From Doryteuthis pealeii (Eukaryota; Mollusca; Cephalopoda; Myopsida; Loliginidae), in contig CM042181.1 in NCBI GenBank assembly GCA_023376005.1, forward strand, positions 17,724,128 to 17,788,127: a stretch of 64,000 nucleotides of DNA. Reading direction: 5' to 3'. The position numbers and the translations under genes were made by a program. Below the pieces are notes generated by a model, which saw only the letters and a list, made by a program, of their open reading frames with translations, had not been told where the DNA came from and did not search any database. Below are positions 18,901 to 31,796 of this stretch, piece after piece. How positions within the stretch are numbered: the stretch's first letter is position 1; every line of letters begins with the position of its first letter.

Positions 18901-21900
18901 GGTGATATGCCATATAACCAAACAATGTTATGAAATAATCCAAGAAGACTTTAAGCTAACATAAGACCTTTTCATGACTTATTCAGGCGATTAAATTAAG
19001 CCGAAAAGGGGTTGATTAGTGCCATAAAAATAAGCAACGAAACATATTTATATTAATTACCAATTACATACACAAATTTGTTGTTTAAAGTTAAATGCTA
19101 ATATGTAATGACAACATCACTAAAAATCAGCTTATGATTCTGGGAAAGTCCGCAAACTTGATATTAAGTGCCTCGTGACATGTAAACTCCACTTTGTGCC
19201 TTATAACTTGGCGCTAGACGAGCAGTACGAGAGGTGTCAAGCCTTTCACCTCTATATCTGTCCCAACTGTATTATTCAAATTGCTCTCATGGCAACTACT
19301 GCCCAATCTCTTTATAATATGAGAAGGCGCTAAAAGGCAGTGGCCGAGGTCAACAAATCAGTTTAATATACATTTTATTTAATTTATTATGAATAACATT
19401 CTCATCTTAGTGTCCTCAATCTTACGCGATCAGTGCATTATATTCCAGATGCCCTTGAACATACCTGTGGTAATGCATATAGGTACTATGTCTATTTTAC
19501 TTAAATGTATTTTCTCTTAACTTGCCTATCTTTCATTCTTAATGCTGGGTAACATGGGTGTCACCCACAGCCAATGTACATAAATAATACCTGGCACATA
19601 CACAGCAGTGATATAGAATATGTAGCATTCCATGTTGAATTTTTATTATTTGAGGTTATTGTTGTTTAATCACATTAGTTTAGTATAGAGCTTGTATAAA
19701 TGGAGTTCAGAATCCGTTGATTATGTAAATATTCCCCCAGTGGGTTCAAAGTTCAGAAATTTAAAGCCCTGAAATTTGGGGTACAAATGTGGACATATTT
19801 TGTTTCAAAAATATTCAAATACGACCATTAAAAAAAAAGAAATTCCAGTCGATTTCTTCACCGTTTCTTATTTTTGGAGCAATGTTTTGATAGTAATTTG
19901 TTCTTATTGTAAAATTGGTATGTTCTTTCTGATATGCACTCAAATTCTATGTATCTCTATGCTTTTAAACCCATTTATTTAGAGAATAAGAGATACAGAT
20001 AGCAGCGATTGGGTTTTTTTTAACACCCAATTTATTCCACATTTTCATTAATAATATGCGGACCTGAGATATTCCAAGTAATGGGCTGTCAAAACATGAC
20101 TTCCTCCTCCCTCTCGTGTGTGAACCATTTGTCCGGCCCACATTAAACTCTCTTCCACTCATACACACTTCAAGACACAGTAGTTCCTCATCTCAGTATT
20201 TAATTTTAACTTACTGTCTTTCATCTTAACTTATATTACTTCTATCTCTGGGTGGTATCATCCTCAACTTGGTTGAATACTCTCCTAGCTGGATCTCTGT
20301 TATTCAGGATCTGTCATGAAGTCATCTCGTGTTGTTTGTATTCTTTTTCACTTAGCTTGTTTCTTCATTAACTTCATCTCTAGCCTGGTTATCTTCTAGC
20401 TGGGGTTTTAGCTGGATCTTCTGTTATTCTAGATAGATGTTTCTTTAGCTAAACTCCCAACATTCACCTCAATGAATGGAAGTGTAGGTCAAAAACAGGG
20501 TAAGGAATGTCTATCTCCTTCCTGTATCTGCAATTAACAATCTCTCGAGCTTGCTGAATCTCTCATCAGTAGTAGAGGTTTGACTGGATCGCCCCTCCAT
20601 CTCATGTGTGACATTTTTTTAGTTTCTTTGTCTCGCCACATTTAAACTCTCATCACTCATACACACTTCTACACACAGTAGTTCCTTACCGTATTGTGCT
20701 TATAATAATCTCCGGGCATACCCATGTTGTGCACAGTTATACTTGTCTTCTTACTAGATAATTATCTGTATTTCTTAACTTTCATCTTAAACGTGTATTT
20801 TCTTCTATCTCTGGGCTGGTATCTTCTTGGCTGGTGGCTTTAGTTGGATTTCTGTTATTTTAATAGATGTTTCTTATAGCTAGAACTTCCCACATTCACT
20901 CTTCAAATGGAAGTGTAGGTCAAAACAGGGTAAGGAATGTCCAAATCAATCCCTCCTGTATCTTTCCATTAACTTATATTTTAAATCTGGCACTACTGTA
21001 ACATAATTAACACTGGGGCTACCCATTCATCAGTTTAACATGCCCACTGCCTTCTTTTGCATAGGGGTTAAGTAATTACCAGAGTTTGGAGATCTGGAAA
21101 ATATGTTCGTGATGGAGTCACTCCCAAACATTTTGTGTGTTTAGAACATTCACTGATAAATTAACTGACCTTTTGTCTGGGGATGTAGAATACACCTGTT
21201 GGCTGTTATGCACAGTGCGAATATATGTAGAGCACACTGGCATACCCATGGTTGTACATGGGTGTACTTGTCACTTTAACTTAGATACTGTTATTTCTTT
21301 TAATTTGGCTATTTTCATCTAACTTAATATTAACTTCTATCTCTGGGTTGGTATCTCCTCAACTGGGTTGATATCTTCCTAGCTGATTCTTTTTCTGTTT
21401 TCGGATCTGTCTGAAGTCAGCATCGTGTTGTTTGTTTTCTTTTCACTTAGCTTGTTCCTGCCATTTAACTTCTATCTCTAGGCTCTGGTATCTCTTAGCT
21501 GGTGCCTTTAGCTGGAATCTTCTGTTATCTAATAGATGTTTTTCTTTTAGCTAACTTCCCACGTTCACTCTCATGAATGCAGTGTAAGGTCAAAACAGGG
21601 TTAAGGAATGTCTATCATCCTCCTGTATCTGCAATACAATCTCTTGAGCTTGCTGAATCTCTGCATGCAGTAGCAGAGGTTCGACTGGTAATCGTGCTTC
21701 CCTCTTCATGTGTGACGTTTGTCTGGCCACATTTAAACTTCTCTATCCACTCATACACACTCTACCAGTAAATTCCTTATCTCAGTATTGGCTTATAATA
21801 ATCTCCGGCATGGTTGACACAGTTGTACTGTCTTCTTTACTTAGATAATTATCTTGTATTTTCTTTTACTACTGTCTTTCATCTAACTTATATTCTTCTA

Positions 21901-22516
21901 TCTCTGCTGGTATCTCTTGCTTGGTTATATCTTCCTCAGCTTGGGCTGGTATCTTTCTAGCTGGTGCTTTAAGCTGATCTTCGTTTATTCTAATAGGTTT
22001 TCTTTTGCTAACTTCCTATGTTTCCACTCTCATGAATGGAAAGTGTAGTCAAACAGGGTTAAGGGATGTCCATCATCCCTCTGTATCTTTCCATTACTTA
22101 ATATTTTAAAATCTAACCACTAGCTGTACATAAATTAAGCGGGCTACCCATAAATTATTTAACATGCTCCACTGCTCTTTTGCATAGGGGTAAAGTAATT
22201 ACCAGAGTTTTTGGAGATCTGGAAATGATTGTTCGTCGATGGATCACTCCTAAACATTTGTGTGTAGAACGTGCACTGATAATTAACTGCCCTTTTGGCT
22301 GGGATGTAGAATTGTTTTGCATAGCATACCATCTTGCTTGCATGTTATGCACAGGTGTAAATATATAGAGCACACTGGCAATACCCCATGGTTGTACACA
22401 GGTGTAATGTCATCTTAACTTAGATACTTGTATTTCTTTTATTTGTGCTATCATTCATCTTAACTTATATTCTTCTATCTCTGGACTGGCACTTCATAGC
22501 TGGTGCCTTTAGCTGG
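15920..22516 (+). repeat. Direct copy 1 of the 30.67-37.10 kb sequence, indel-rich
   Basis: The order and content match 30,672-37,101 from end to end: the 136-bp repeat, LINE tail fragment, repeat R, Helitron-like pieces, foldback, E fragment and compound satellite. From about 16,268 on the differences are mostly single-base insertions and deletions (for example CAATTCACTGG here against CAATTTCACTGG at 31.69 kb). It ends at TTTAGCTGG, equal to about 37,101, immediately before the N at 22,517. I interpret it as unpolished sequence rather than a diverged paralogue. Sub-features are annotated on the clean copy. Confidence 0.8.
16003..16270. repeat. 136-bp unit, two tandem copies
   Basis: GTTGCCTTGTCTGCCAATTC, GGAATATTGCTTATACATAA, GGTGTTATATCCTTTGTCAC, GACAGTTGGGAGTCTAGTGT, CTATCTTTCTTTATC, repeated twice. 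It is the same pair as at about 30,755-31,020, and here still free of indels. Confidence 0.8.
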
Positions 22517-22517
22517 N
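22517..22517. other. Single ambiguous base (N) at the centre of the inverted duplication
   Basis: The only N seen in the window. Left of it the sequence matches 37,101 in forward orientation; right of it the sequence matches about 38,719 in reverse complement. It marks the fusion point. Confidence 0.95.
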
Positions 22518-25500
22518 CACAAGTTAAAAAGAAATACAGAAATTATCTAAGTAAAGGAAGACAAGTACAACGTGACAACGATGGGTATGCCGAGATATTA
22601 TAAGCACAATACTGAGATAAGGAACACTACTGTGTAGAAGTGTGTAATGAGTGGATAGAGAAGTTAAATGCGGCCAGACAAACGCACACATGAATAGGGA
22701 GCACGACCAGTCAACCTCAACTAACTGATGAGAAGATTCAGCAAGCTCGAGAGATTGTAATTGCAAGATACAGGAGGATGATAGGACATTCCTAACCCTT
22801 GTTTTGACCTACACTTCCATTCATGAGAGTTGAAATGGGAAGTACCTTAAAAGAAACATCTATATGAATAACAGAAGATCCAGCTAAAGGCACCAGCTAA
22901 GAAGATACCAGCTAGAGATAGAAGTTAAAATGGAGACCAAGCTAAGTTAAAATAAAATACAACAACACGAGATGTCTCAAGACAGATCCCGAATAACAGA
23001 AGATCCAGCCTAAGCACCAGCTAGAAGATAACCAGCCCAAAGTTGAGAAGATATCACCCAAGCCAAAAAGATACCCACTAAGCCCAGAGATAGAAGAAAT
23101 ACACGTAAGATGAAAACAAGCAGTTAAAAGAATACAATAATTATCTAAGTTAAGAAGACAAGTATAACTGTGTACCAACCATGGGTAGCCGGGATTATAA
23201 GCCACAATACTGAGATAAGCGAATACTGTGTAGAAGTGAGGTATGAGTGATAGAGAAGTTTAAATGTGCCAGACAAACGTCAACACATGTAGGAGGGAGC
23301 ACGATACCCAGTCAAACCCTACTACTGATGAGAAGATTCAAGCAAGCTCAAGAGATTGTAATTGCAGATACAGGAGGGATTGATAGACATTCCTTAACCT
23401 GTTTTGACCTACACTTTCCATCATGAGAGTGAATGGGGAAAGTTAGCTAAAAGAAACATCTATTAGAATAACAGAAGATCCAAGCCTAAAACCACCAAGC
23501 TAAGAAGATACCAGGCTAGAGATAGAAGTTAAAATGGAAGACCAAGCTAAGTTAAAATAATACAAAACAACACGAGTGACTCAAGACAGATCCTGAATAA
23601 CAGAAATCCAGGCTAGGAAGTATCAAAACCCAAGTGAGGAGATACCAAGCCCAGAAGATAGAAGTAATATGAATTTAAGATGAAAGATAAGCAAAAATTA
23701 AAAGAAATACAAGTATCTAAGCTTAAAGATGACAAAAGTACACCCATGTACAACCATGGGTATGCGTGTGCTCTAATATTATTGCACTGTGCCATAACAT
23801 GCAACAGGTGTATTCTACATCCCCAGACAAAAGGCAGTAATTTATCAGTTGAACGTCTAACACACAAAATGTTTGGGAGTGATCTCATCACGAACAATCA
23901 TTTTCCACATCTCCAAAAACTCTGGTAATTACTTACTCATATGCAGAAGAGCAGTGGGCACGTTTAAAATAATTGGTTGATGGGTAGCCTGTTAAATATA
24001 TACAGTAGTGTAGATTTTTAAAATATTAGCGTAATGGAAGGGGATACCCCCAGGGGAGGGATATGGACACCTTAACCCAGTTTAGACCTACCCTTCCATT
24101 TGTAAGAGTGAATGCTTGGGAAGTTACTAATGAAGAAACATCTATTAGAATAACAGAAGATTCCAGCTAAAGGCACCAGCTAGAAGATGCCAGTCCAGAG
24201 ATAGAAGAAAATAAGTTAAGATGGAAGATAGCAAATTAAAAGAAATAACAAGTATCTAAGTAAAGATGACAGATACACCTGGTACAACCATGGGTATGCC
24301 AGTGTCTCTAATATATTACACTGGCAACATGCAATGCAAGATGAGTATGCTATGCAACAAATTCTACATCCCCAGCCAAAAAGGGCAGTAATTCATCAGT
24401 GCACGTCTAACACACCAAATTGTTTAGAGTGACTGCCATCACGAACAATATTTTCCAGATCTCCAAAACTCTGGTAATTACTTACCCCTATGCAAAAGAG
24501 CGTGGGCATGTTAAATAATTTGATGGGTAGCCCGTTAATTATGTACAGGAGTGTTAGATTTTTAAAATATAAATAAGGAAAGATACAGGAGGGATGATGG
24601 ACATCCCTTAACCCTGTTTTGACTACACTTCCATTCATGAGAGTTGAACATAGAAGTTAGCTAAAAGAAACATCATTTAGAAAACAGAAGTCCAGCTAAA
24701 GCCACCAGCTAAGAAGATACCAGCCCAAGCGAGAAAGATATCAACCAGCAAAGAAGAATACCAGCCCAGAGATTAGAAGAATATAATTAAGATGAAAGAC
24801 AGTAAGTTAAAAGAAAATACAAGATAATTATCTAAGTAAAGAAGACAAGTACAAACTGTGTACAACCATGCCGGAGATTATTAAACACAATACTGAGAAA
24901 AGGAAATTACTGTGTAGAAGTGTTATAGTGGATAGCAGAAGTTAAATTGTGGCCAGACAAACGTCCACACATGAAGGGAGCACGATACCAAGTCAAACCT
25001 CTACTACTGATGAGAAGATTCAGCAAGCTCAAGAGATTGTAATTGCCAATACAGGAGGGATGATAAGACATTCTTACCTGTTTTGACCTACATTCCATTC
25101 TATAGTGAACGTGGGAAGTTAGCTAAAAGAAACATCTATTAGAATAACAGAAGACCAGCCTAAAGGGCACCAGCCTAAGAAATACAGGCTAGAGATAGAA
25201 GTTAAAATGGAAGAAACAAGCTTAAGTGAAAGAAATTAACAAACAACACGAGAGACTCAAGACAGAATCCTGAATAACAGAAGATCCAGCTAGAAGATAT
25301 TCAACCCAAGTTGAGGAGATACCAACCCAGAGATAGAAGTAATATAAGTTAAGATGAAAGTGCAAAGTAAAGAATACAAGTATTTCTAAGTAAAGATGAC
25401 AAGTACACCCATGTACAAACCATGGGCATGCCAGTGTGCTCTAATATTATTGCACTGTGCAAAATGCAACAGGTGTATTTCTACATCCCCAGACAAAAGG

Positions 25501-28500
25501 TCAGTTAATTTATCAGTGAATGTCTAAACACAAATGTTGGGAGTGACTCCATACACGAACAATCATTTTCCAGATCGCCCAAAAACTCTGTAATTACTTA
25601 CCCCTATGCAAAAGAAAGCAGTGGGCATGTTAATGATTATGATGGTAGCCCGTTAATTATTGTACAGTAGTGCAGATTTAAAATATTAAGTTAATGGAAG
25701 ATACAGGAGGGATGATGGACATTCCTTAACCCTGTTTTGACCTACACTTCCATTGTAAGAGTGAATGTTGGAAGTTAGCTATTAAGAAACATCTATTAAA
25801 ATAACAGAAGATCCAACTAAAGCCCACCAGCCAAGAAGATACCAGCCAGAGATGTAGAAAAATACACCCACCACAAAGTTAAGATGAAAGTTAAAGAAAT
25901 ACAGATAAATCTAAGTAAAGAAGACAAGTATAAACTGTACAACCAGGGTTATGCCGGAGATTATTTATAAAGCAACATACTGAGATAAGGAACTACTGTG
26001 TAGAAGTGTGTATGAGTGAATAGAGAAGTTTAAATGTGGCGAGACAAAGTCACACATGAAGAGGAGCGGGATACCAGTCAACCTCTACTACTTGATAGAA
26101 GATTCAGCCAGCTCGAGAGATTGTAATTGCATATACAGGAAGGATGATAGACATTCCTTAACCCTGTTTGACCTTACAACTTCCATTCATGAGCAGTGAA
26201 TGTGGGAAGTTAGCTAAAAGAAACATTCTATTAGAATAAATAGAAGATCCAGCTAAAAACCCACCAGCTATTAAGATACCAGGCTAGAGAAAAGTTAAAA
26301 GGAAGAACAAGCTAAGGAAAAAGAAATACAAACAACACGAGATGACTCAAGACAGATCCTGAAAACAGAAAGATCCAGCTAGAAATATCAACCCAAAGTT
26401 GAGGAGATTACCAAACCCAGAGATAGAAGAATATAAGTTAAGCTGGAAAGACAGTAAGTTAAAATAAATACTGAGTGAGGAACTACTGTGTAGAAGTGTG
26501 GATGAGTGAGATAGAGAAGTTTAAAATGTGGGCCGGACAGAATGTCACACACGAAGAGGGAGGAGAAGTCAGTGAAGCCATTAAACTTGGATATCTCAGT
26601 CCGCATATTATAATGAAAATGTTGAATTAATTGTGTTAAAAACCCAAATCGCTGCTATCTGTATCTCTTATTCTCTAAATAATGGGTTAAAGATAGAATA
26701 CATAGAATTTGAGTGGCATAATCAGAAAGAACATGACAATTTTACATAGAATACCAAAATTCTATCAAAATTGCTCCAAAAAATAAAGAAACCGTGAAAA
26801 TCACTGAATTTTCTTTTTTTTAGGTCCGTGATTTGACATATTTTGAAACAAAATCATGTCCACATTTGTACCCCCAATTCAGGGCTTTAAAATTCTCATA
26901 AACTTTTGAACCACTGGGGATATTTACATGTAATTCAAACGGTTCTGCAACTCCGATTATACAGCTCTATATAACTAATGTGATTAAACAACAATACCTC
27001 AAAATAAAAAAAATCAACTGGGAATGCTACATATCTATTATCCTGTTGTGTATGTGCGCGAGTGTATATATTTATTAACATTGGCTTGGGTGACAACCCA
27101 TGTTACCAGCATAAGATGAAAGATAGCAAGTTAAGAGAAATTACATTTAAGTAAAATAGACAAGTACACTATAATCAACCCCAGGTATGTAGGTGTACTT
27201 GAATATAATGCACTACGTAAGATGAGACACAAGATGAGAATGTTACTTTCAATAATAAATTAAATAAAATGTATTATTAAACTGATTGTTGACCTTCGGC
27301 CACTGCCTTTAGCACCTCTCATATTATAAAAAGAATTGGGCATTGTTGCCATGAGAGCAATTGAATAATACAGTTGGGACAGAATAGATGTGAAAGGCTT
27401 GACACCTCTCCGACTGCCCGTCTAGCCCAAGTAAAGGCCAAAGTGAGTGTTACATTGTACGAGCGACTTAATATCAAGGTTTGCGGAACTTTCCCCAGAA
27501 TCATAGCTGATTTTAGTGATGTGTCCATTTATAATAGCATTAAACTTTAACAACAAATTTTGTGCTATGATTGGAATTAATAATAAAATGTTTGCTTTGT
27601 TTTATGGCATATCAACCCTTTTTCGCGGTGATTAATGCCGAAAACAAATCATTTGGATAAAAAGTTTCTGTTTCAATTTTAATATCTTCAAATTGGATTA
27701 TAAATAATTTCATTAGAATTCATTTGGTTTGTTTTACGCATATTAACCCTTTTTGGGGTCATTAATACTAATCAAGTCATTTTAATAAAGTTTCTTAATA
27801 TCTTCAGATTGGTATAAAATAATTTTCATTAACTTCATTTGTTTTGGTTGTAAGTCTTGCTGCATATCCAACCCTTTCTGGGTCATTTAATGCCGAACAA
27901 GTCAAACGATAAAAGTTTCTGTTTCAAATCTGAACCACATTGCTTTAGGCCACCCTTTTGCGATCTCATTTCATAAGGACATTTTTTTCATTACCACTCA
28001 TCAAAATCCGGTTGTTTGTAACAGACGATTTTTAGTTTTTTTTTTTTTTGATTATAAAACTATCCCCTAACCAAACCCTAACAAACAACCGGATTTTGAC
28101 GGGTAAATGAAAAAATATCTATTTGAATCGAGATCGCAAAAGGGGTGCCTAATGGTCATATGGTCCAAATTGGTATAAATAATCTTCATTAACTTCATTT
28201 GATTGTTTGTTGTTTAATGGTATAAAAACCTGTGACGGTTATTTAATGCCAAAACTTGTTAGAGTGCCGAGATAACATGGTACTCCAAGTTTCCTTTACT
28301 GAGTATATTTTTGTGTAGATGATTTCAAATTCAAGTCACTTGATAAACAAAGGACTCAGATTGCTTACAATACCATGCTTGTGCTTAGGCCCACCAATTA
28401 AGTATCGAACAGACTCATTGGTGCTTAAACTTCTATTATTTATTTCTAGTTGAAACATATATACAATCAAATGTTGGTGGTTTTGTTTTATGGCATATCA

Positions 28501-28767
28501 ACACTTTTTGGGTCATTTTAATTTTAATCAAGTTATTTTGATAAAAGTTTCTATGTTTCAAGTCTGAATATCTTCCAATGGTATAAATAGTTTTCATTTA
28601 ATTTCCATTTGTTTGGTTGTTTTAATGGTATTAAAAAAACCCTGTGGTTATTTTAAAGCCAAAAACGTTAGTGTGCGAATAAAAGTTTGTGCGCACAAGT
28701 TTCCTTTACAGGTGGATTTTGTAGAGCATTTCGTTATGTATTTTATATTCTGATTATAATTTTCAAT

Positions 28768-28882
28768 TAAAAAAAAAAAAAAAAAAAAAAACAACAAAAA
28801 AAAAAAAAATAAAAATAATAAAAAAAAAAAAAACAAAGCAAAAAAAACAAATAAAAAAAATAAAAAATAAAAAAAAAAAAAA
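28768..28882. repeat. A-rich insert absent from the matching clean sequence
   Basis: About 110 bp of nearly pure A with scattered C/T, between TTTTCAATT and ACATTTTAATT. In the clean counterpart (about 32,480-32,500) these two motifs are adjacent. It looks like sequencing noise, although a real A-tract expansion cannot be excluded from the sequence alone. Confidence 0.7.
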
Positions 28883-30526
28883 CATTTTAATTATCATCAA
28901 GAAGATAAAATGTCATTCCATGTTAGTACTCTCAAACAGAACCCTCTTTTCATTTGCGTTAAAATATTTCGAATTGGAGTGAAAACTTATAAAATAACAA
29001 CACTAATAAAGACAAACAATAAATCTTTATTATAATGAAGGAATTTGTGTCTTATCTTTTATAACCCAAAACATGTCCTTAATTAGTACAAACCCTTAGG
29101 AATTGCATAAGTTTATCGATGAGTATTTAAATTATAGTGAAAATCATTAAATACATAGATAAATTCTTTATTTATTAATGATGTCTTTATGAAAATCTCA
29201 GATTTAGCCTCAATCAGCCCATGTTATTAGTGCATTAAAATTCTGCAATGTCTCTTATTATATCCTAAGAAATAAAGGTTTAACATAATATACAGTGTTT
29301 GGTAATTTGCATATTGTTTCAATAAAATCGGGTTTAATAAATTATCCTTTCATGTTATTTGATTTCTAATATTATTGTTATTGTATAATTAAAATCAATA
29401 CCATTAATCATACATTAAAATTCAATTCCTATGAATGATTTATATAGAACCAATTAAAATAAAGTGTAATCTTTTTATATAATCTTATTTAAATTTCATT
29501 AGTCTTTTCTAATTTAACATATTTCTTTACATTAAAAATTAAATACATATATACACTGGCGAGGACATTTTTGCCTACTGATTTTAAATTATAAAGTAAG
29601 TAAAAGTTTAAAATGGAATAATAAATACAAATAAATAACAACACAGCGAGGAGTCTATCCCCTTTTCACTATTGCAACCAGTGAAATTGCTTTAGCATCT
29701 GAGGGTAGCGCCACACAATACTTTACATGCTTTCTTATTTAATTTGTTAGTCTTCTAAATTCAATGGATATTGCATTAAACTTAAATACTAAACTTTTTT
29801 TTTGTGCCCATCTAATTCTAAAACCTGTCTTGTGTAACAATTTCCTGCCCGGCGGAGGGCGTATATGCTTTGCTAGTTTTTTTAATGAGTCATTCAACAT
29901 TTTTTTTTTTTTTTGAAGCCAAGACCAATCAAAACTCAGGGAATGGGAATCACCCAAATTGGCATGATGGGACATTCTTGATTTCTATAAATACGCACTG
30001 TCTGGACACTGCTTCAGCCTGTTGTTTAGCTTAGTTTGCTGTTATTCAAAACCAACAGTAAACTAACTGACTTCCAAACTATCTACTTAGATATCTCATT
30101 TATTATATCAAATGAGGTGAAGGAGTGCCTCAAGGACACTCTGACCTGCTATGAGAACTGGGAGAAGCTAGCTTGTAATAGATCTGGCGGAGAGCCCCAA
30201 TCTATACAAGCTGTGAAAAGAATTTAGGTCAACTGAATTAAACACCAAATTGAAGTGGGCTATTCGGAGCGATTATATTATTAGAGTTAACTATATATTT
30301 GAAGCTCCAAAATGCACTCACATTACAGCGAACTTGCTATTTGTAAAGTAGCTATATTCGATTCATATATTATCATCAAAGGGATATATAGATATTGCAA
30401 GTTTGATAAAGATTAAAGAAAGATAGCATACATACACTAGACTCACCAACTGTCAATGTGACAAAGATATAACAGCGCATTTTTATGTATAAAGCAATAT
30501 TCAAATTACTGTCGAATTGGCAGACA

Positions 30527-30549
30527 AGGGGGGGGGGGGGGGAGGGGGG
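30527..30549. repeat. Poly-G insert absent from the matching clean sequence
   Basis: A run of G, one A, more G, interrupting GCAGACAAGG|CAACGATAAAG, which is uninterrupted in both the first copy and the clean copy. Confidence 0.75.
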
Positions 30550-30671
30550 ACAACGATAAAGTTTGATAAAGATAAAGAAAGATAGCGTACATACACTAGA
30601 CTCCCAACTGTCAATAGTGACAAAGGATATAACACCTATTTTATTATAAGAATATTCCAATTACCGTCGAA

Positions 30672-31030
30672 TAGCCACCGCCAAACTTTACTTATATCTT
30701 GTCACTGTTGACAGAGGCTTGTGTAGGTGCAAATCTCTCTACGACCTGCTTGTTGCCTTGTCTGCCAATTCGACGGTAATTGGAATATTGCTTATACATA
30801 AAATAGGTGTTATATCCTTTGTCACTATTGACAGTTGGGAGTCTAGTGTATGTACGCTATCTTTCTTTATCTTTATCAAACTTTATCGTTGCCTTGTCTG
30901 CCAATTCGACGAGTAATTTGAATATTGCTTATACATAAAATGGCTGTTATATCCTTTGTCACTATTGACAGTTGGGAGTCTAGTGTATGTATGCTATCTT
31001 TCTTTATCTTTATCAAACTTGCAATATCTA
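30672..31030. repeat. Start of the clean copy: SINE B tail, then two 136-bp units
   Basis: Restarts at GCCACCGCCAAACTTTACTT (equivalent to 15,920), is noisy to about 30,745, then clean. The two 136-bp units repeat as at 16,003-16,270. Confidence 0.75.
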
Positions 31031-31163
31031 TATATCCCTTTGATGATAAATATGAATGAATATAGCTACATTACATAGCAAGTTCCTGTAATGTGAAGTG
31101 CTTTTTGGATGCTTCAAATATCTAGTTAACTTTTCATATCAAAAAATCCTCCGATAGCCCACT

Positions 31164-31319
31164 TCAATTTTTGGTGTTTAATTCAGTTGGACTCAAATTC
31201 TTCCACAGCTTGTAATAGATGGCGGCTCTCCAGCCAGATCTATTACAAGCTAGCTTCTCCCAGTCCTCAATAGCAGTGTTCTTCAGAGTGTCCTTGAGGC
31301 ACTCCTTAAACCTCAATTT
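31164..31319 (-). pseudogene. LINE C-terminal tail fragment
   Basis: The minus strand translates in one frame to KLRFKECLKDTLKNTAIEDW, EKLACNRSGWRAAIYYKLWK and NLSPTELNTKN, then a stop. The pattern (C-L-K-D-x-L ... W-E-x-L-A-x-x-R-x-x-W-R) is that seen after the reverse transcriptase in many animal LINE proteins. Only this 52-codon piece is present. It belongs to a different LINE from the RTE-like copies at 6.2 and 47.9 kb. Broken versions occur in the indel-rich copies near 16,435-16,590 and 30,085-30,240. The assignment is by motif memory, so moderate confidence. Confidence 0.5.
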
Positions 31320-31339
31320 GATATAATAAATGAGATATC

Positions 31340-31520
31340 TAAGTAGATAGTATTGAAGTCAGTTAGTTTACTGTTGGTTTGAATAACAGCAACTAGCTAA
31401 ACACAGCTGAAGCAGTGTCCAAGACAGTTGGTATTTATAGAAATCAAGAATAGTCCATTCATGCATTTGGGTGATTCCATTCCCTGAGTTTTGATTGGCT
31501 GCTTGGCTTCAAAAAAAAAA
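31340..31520. repeat. Dispersed repeat R
   Basis: GAAGTCAGTTAGTTTACTGT, TTGAATAACAGCAACTAGC, GTGTCCAAGACAGTTGG, TGGGTGATTCCATTCCC and GATTGGCTGCTTGGC, as at 12,683. It ends in poly-A at about 31,511. Confidence 0.65.
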
Positions 31521-31548
31521 AAAAATGTTGAATGACTCATTAAAAAAA

Positions 31549-31655
31549 CTAGCAAGCATATACGCCCTCCGCCGGGCAAAGTATTTAAGTTTTAATGCAA
31601 TGAAATAATATTGAATTAGAAAGACTAACAAAATTAAATAAGAAAGCATGTAAAA
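31549..31655 (-). mobile_element. Helitron-like 3'-end fragment
   Basis: On the minus strand: GCCCGGCGGAGGGC (hairpin-forming), then GTATATGCTTG, then CTAG followed by T. The interior TTTTAATGCAATGAAATAAT is shared with 11,150 and 59,712. It stops where a SINE B fragment begins. Confidence 0.6.
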
Positions 31656-31660
31656 GTATG

Positions 31661-31785
31661 GTGTGGCGCTCCACCTCAGATGCTAAAGCAATTTCACTGG
31701 TTAGCACTAGTGAAAAGGGAATAGACTCCCTCGCTGTCTGGCTGATACTGACAATAGTCCACTTTGCCAACTTTACTTACTTTTA
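31661..31785 (+). mobile_element. SINE B, 5'-truncated
   Basis: GTGTGGCGCTCCACCTCAGA, CACTAGTGAAAAGGGAATAG, ACTCCCTCGCTGTCTGG and GCTGATACTGACAATAG, ending in TTTACTTACTTTT. The tRNA head is missing. Confidence 0.75.
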
Positions 31786-31796
31786 ATTTAAAATCA

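Larger units (their letters stand above)
22518..30671 (-). repeat. Inverted copy 2 of ~30.77-38.72 kb, indel-rich
   Basis: Starts with the reverse complement of about 38,719 and descends to about 30,765. A diagnostic shared variant is ACGATGGGTATGCC at about 22,576, the complement of GGCATACCCATCGT at 38.64 kb, where the other satellite units have CCATGG. The copy carries frequent single-base indels plus two low-complexity inserts absent from the clean copy (A-rich, about 28,768-28,882; poly-G, about 30,527-30,549). I read it as the complementary strand of the same molecule joined by a chimeric read. Confidence 0.8.

Noticed and set aside
20000..27300. Many short frames in 20-27 kb as small genes
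   Set aside because: They lie in indel-rich copies of a satellite; the clean counterpart at 34.7-39.3 kb does not keep the same frames.
15920..30671. A biological giant palindrome or inverted triplication
   Set aside because: Not excluded, but the indel-dominated differences, the N at the fusion point and the low-complexity inserts fit a read/assembly artefact better.
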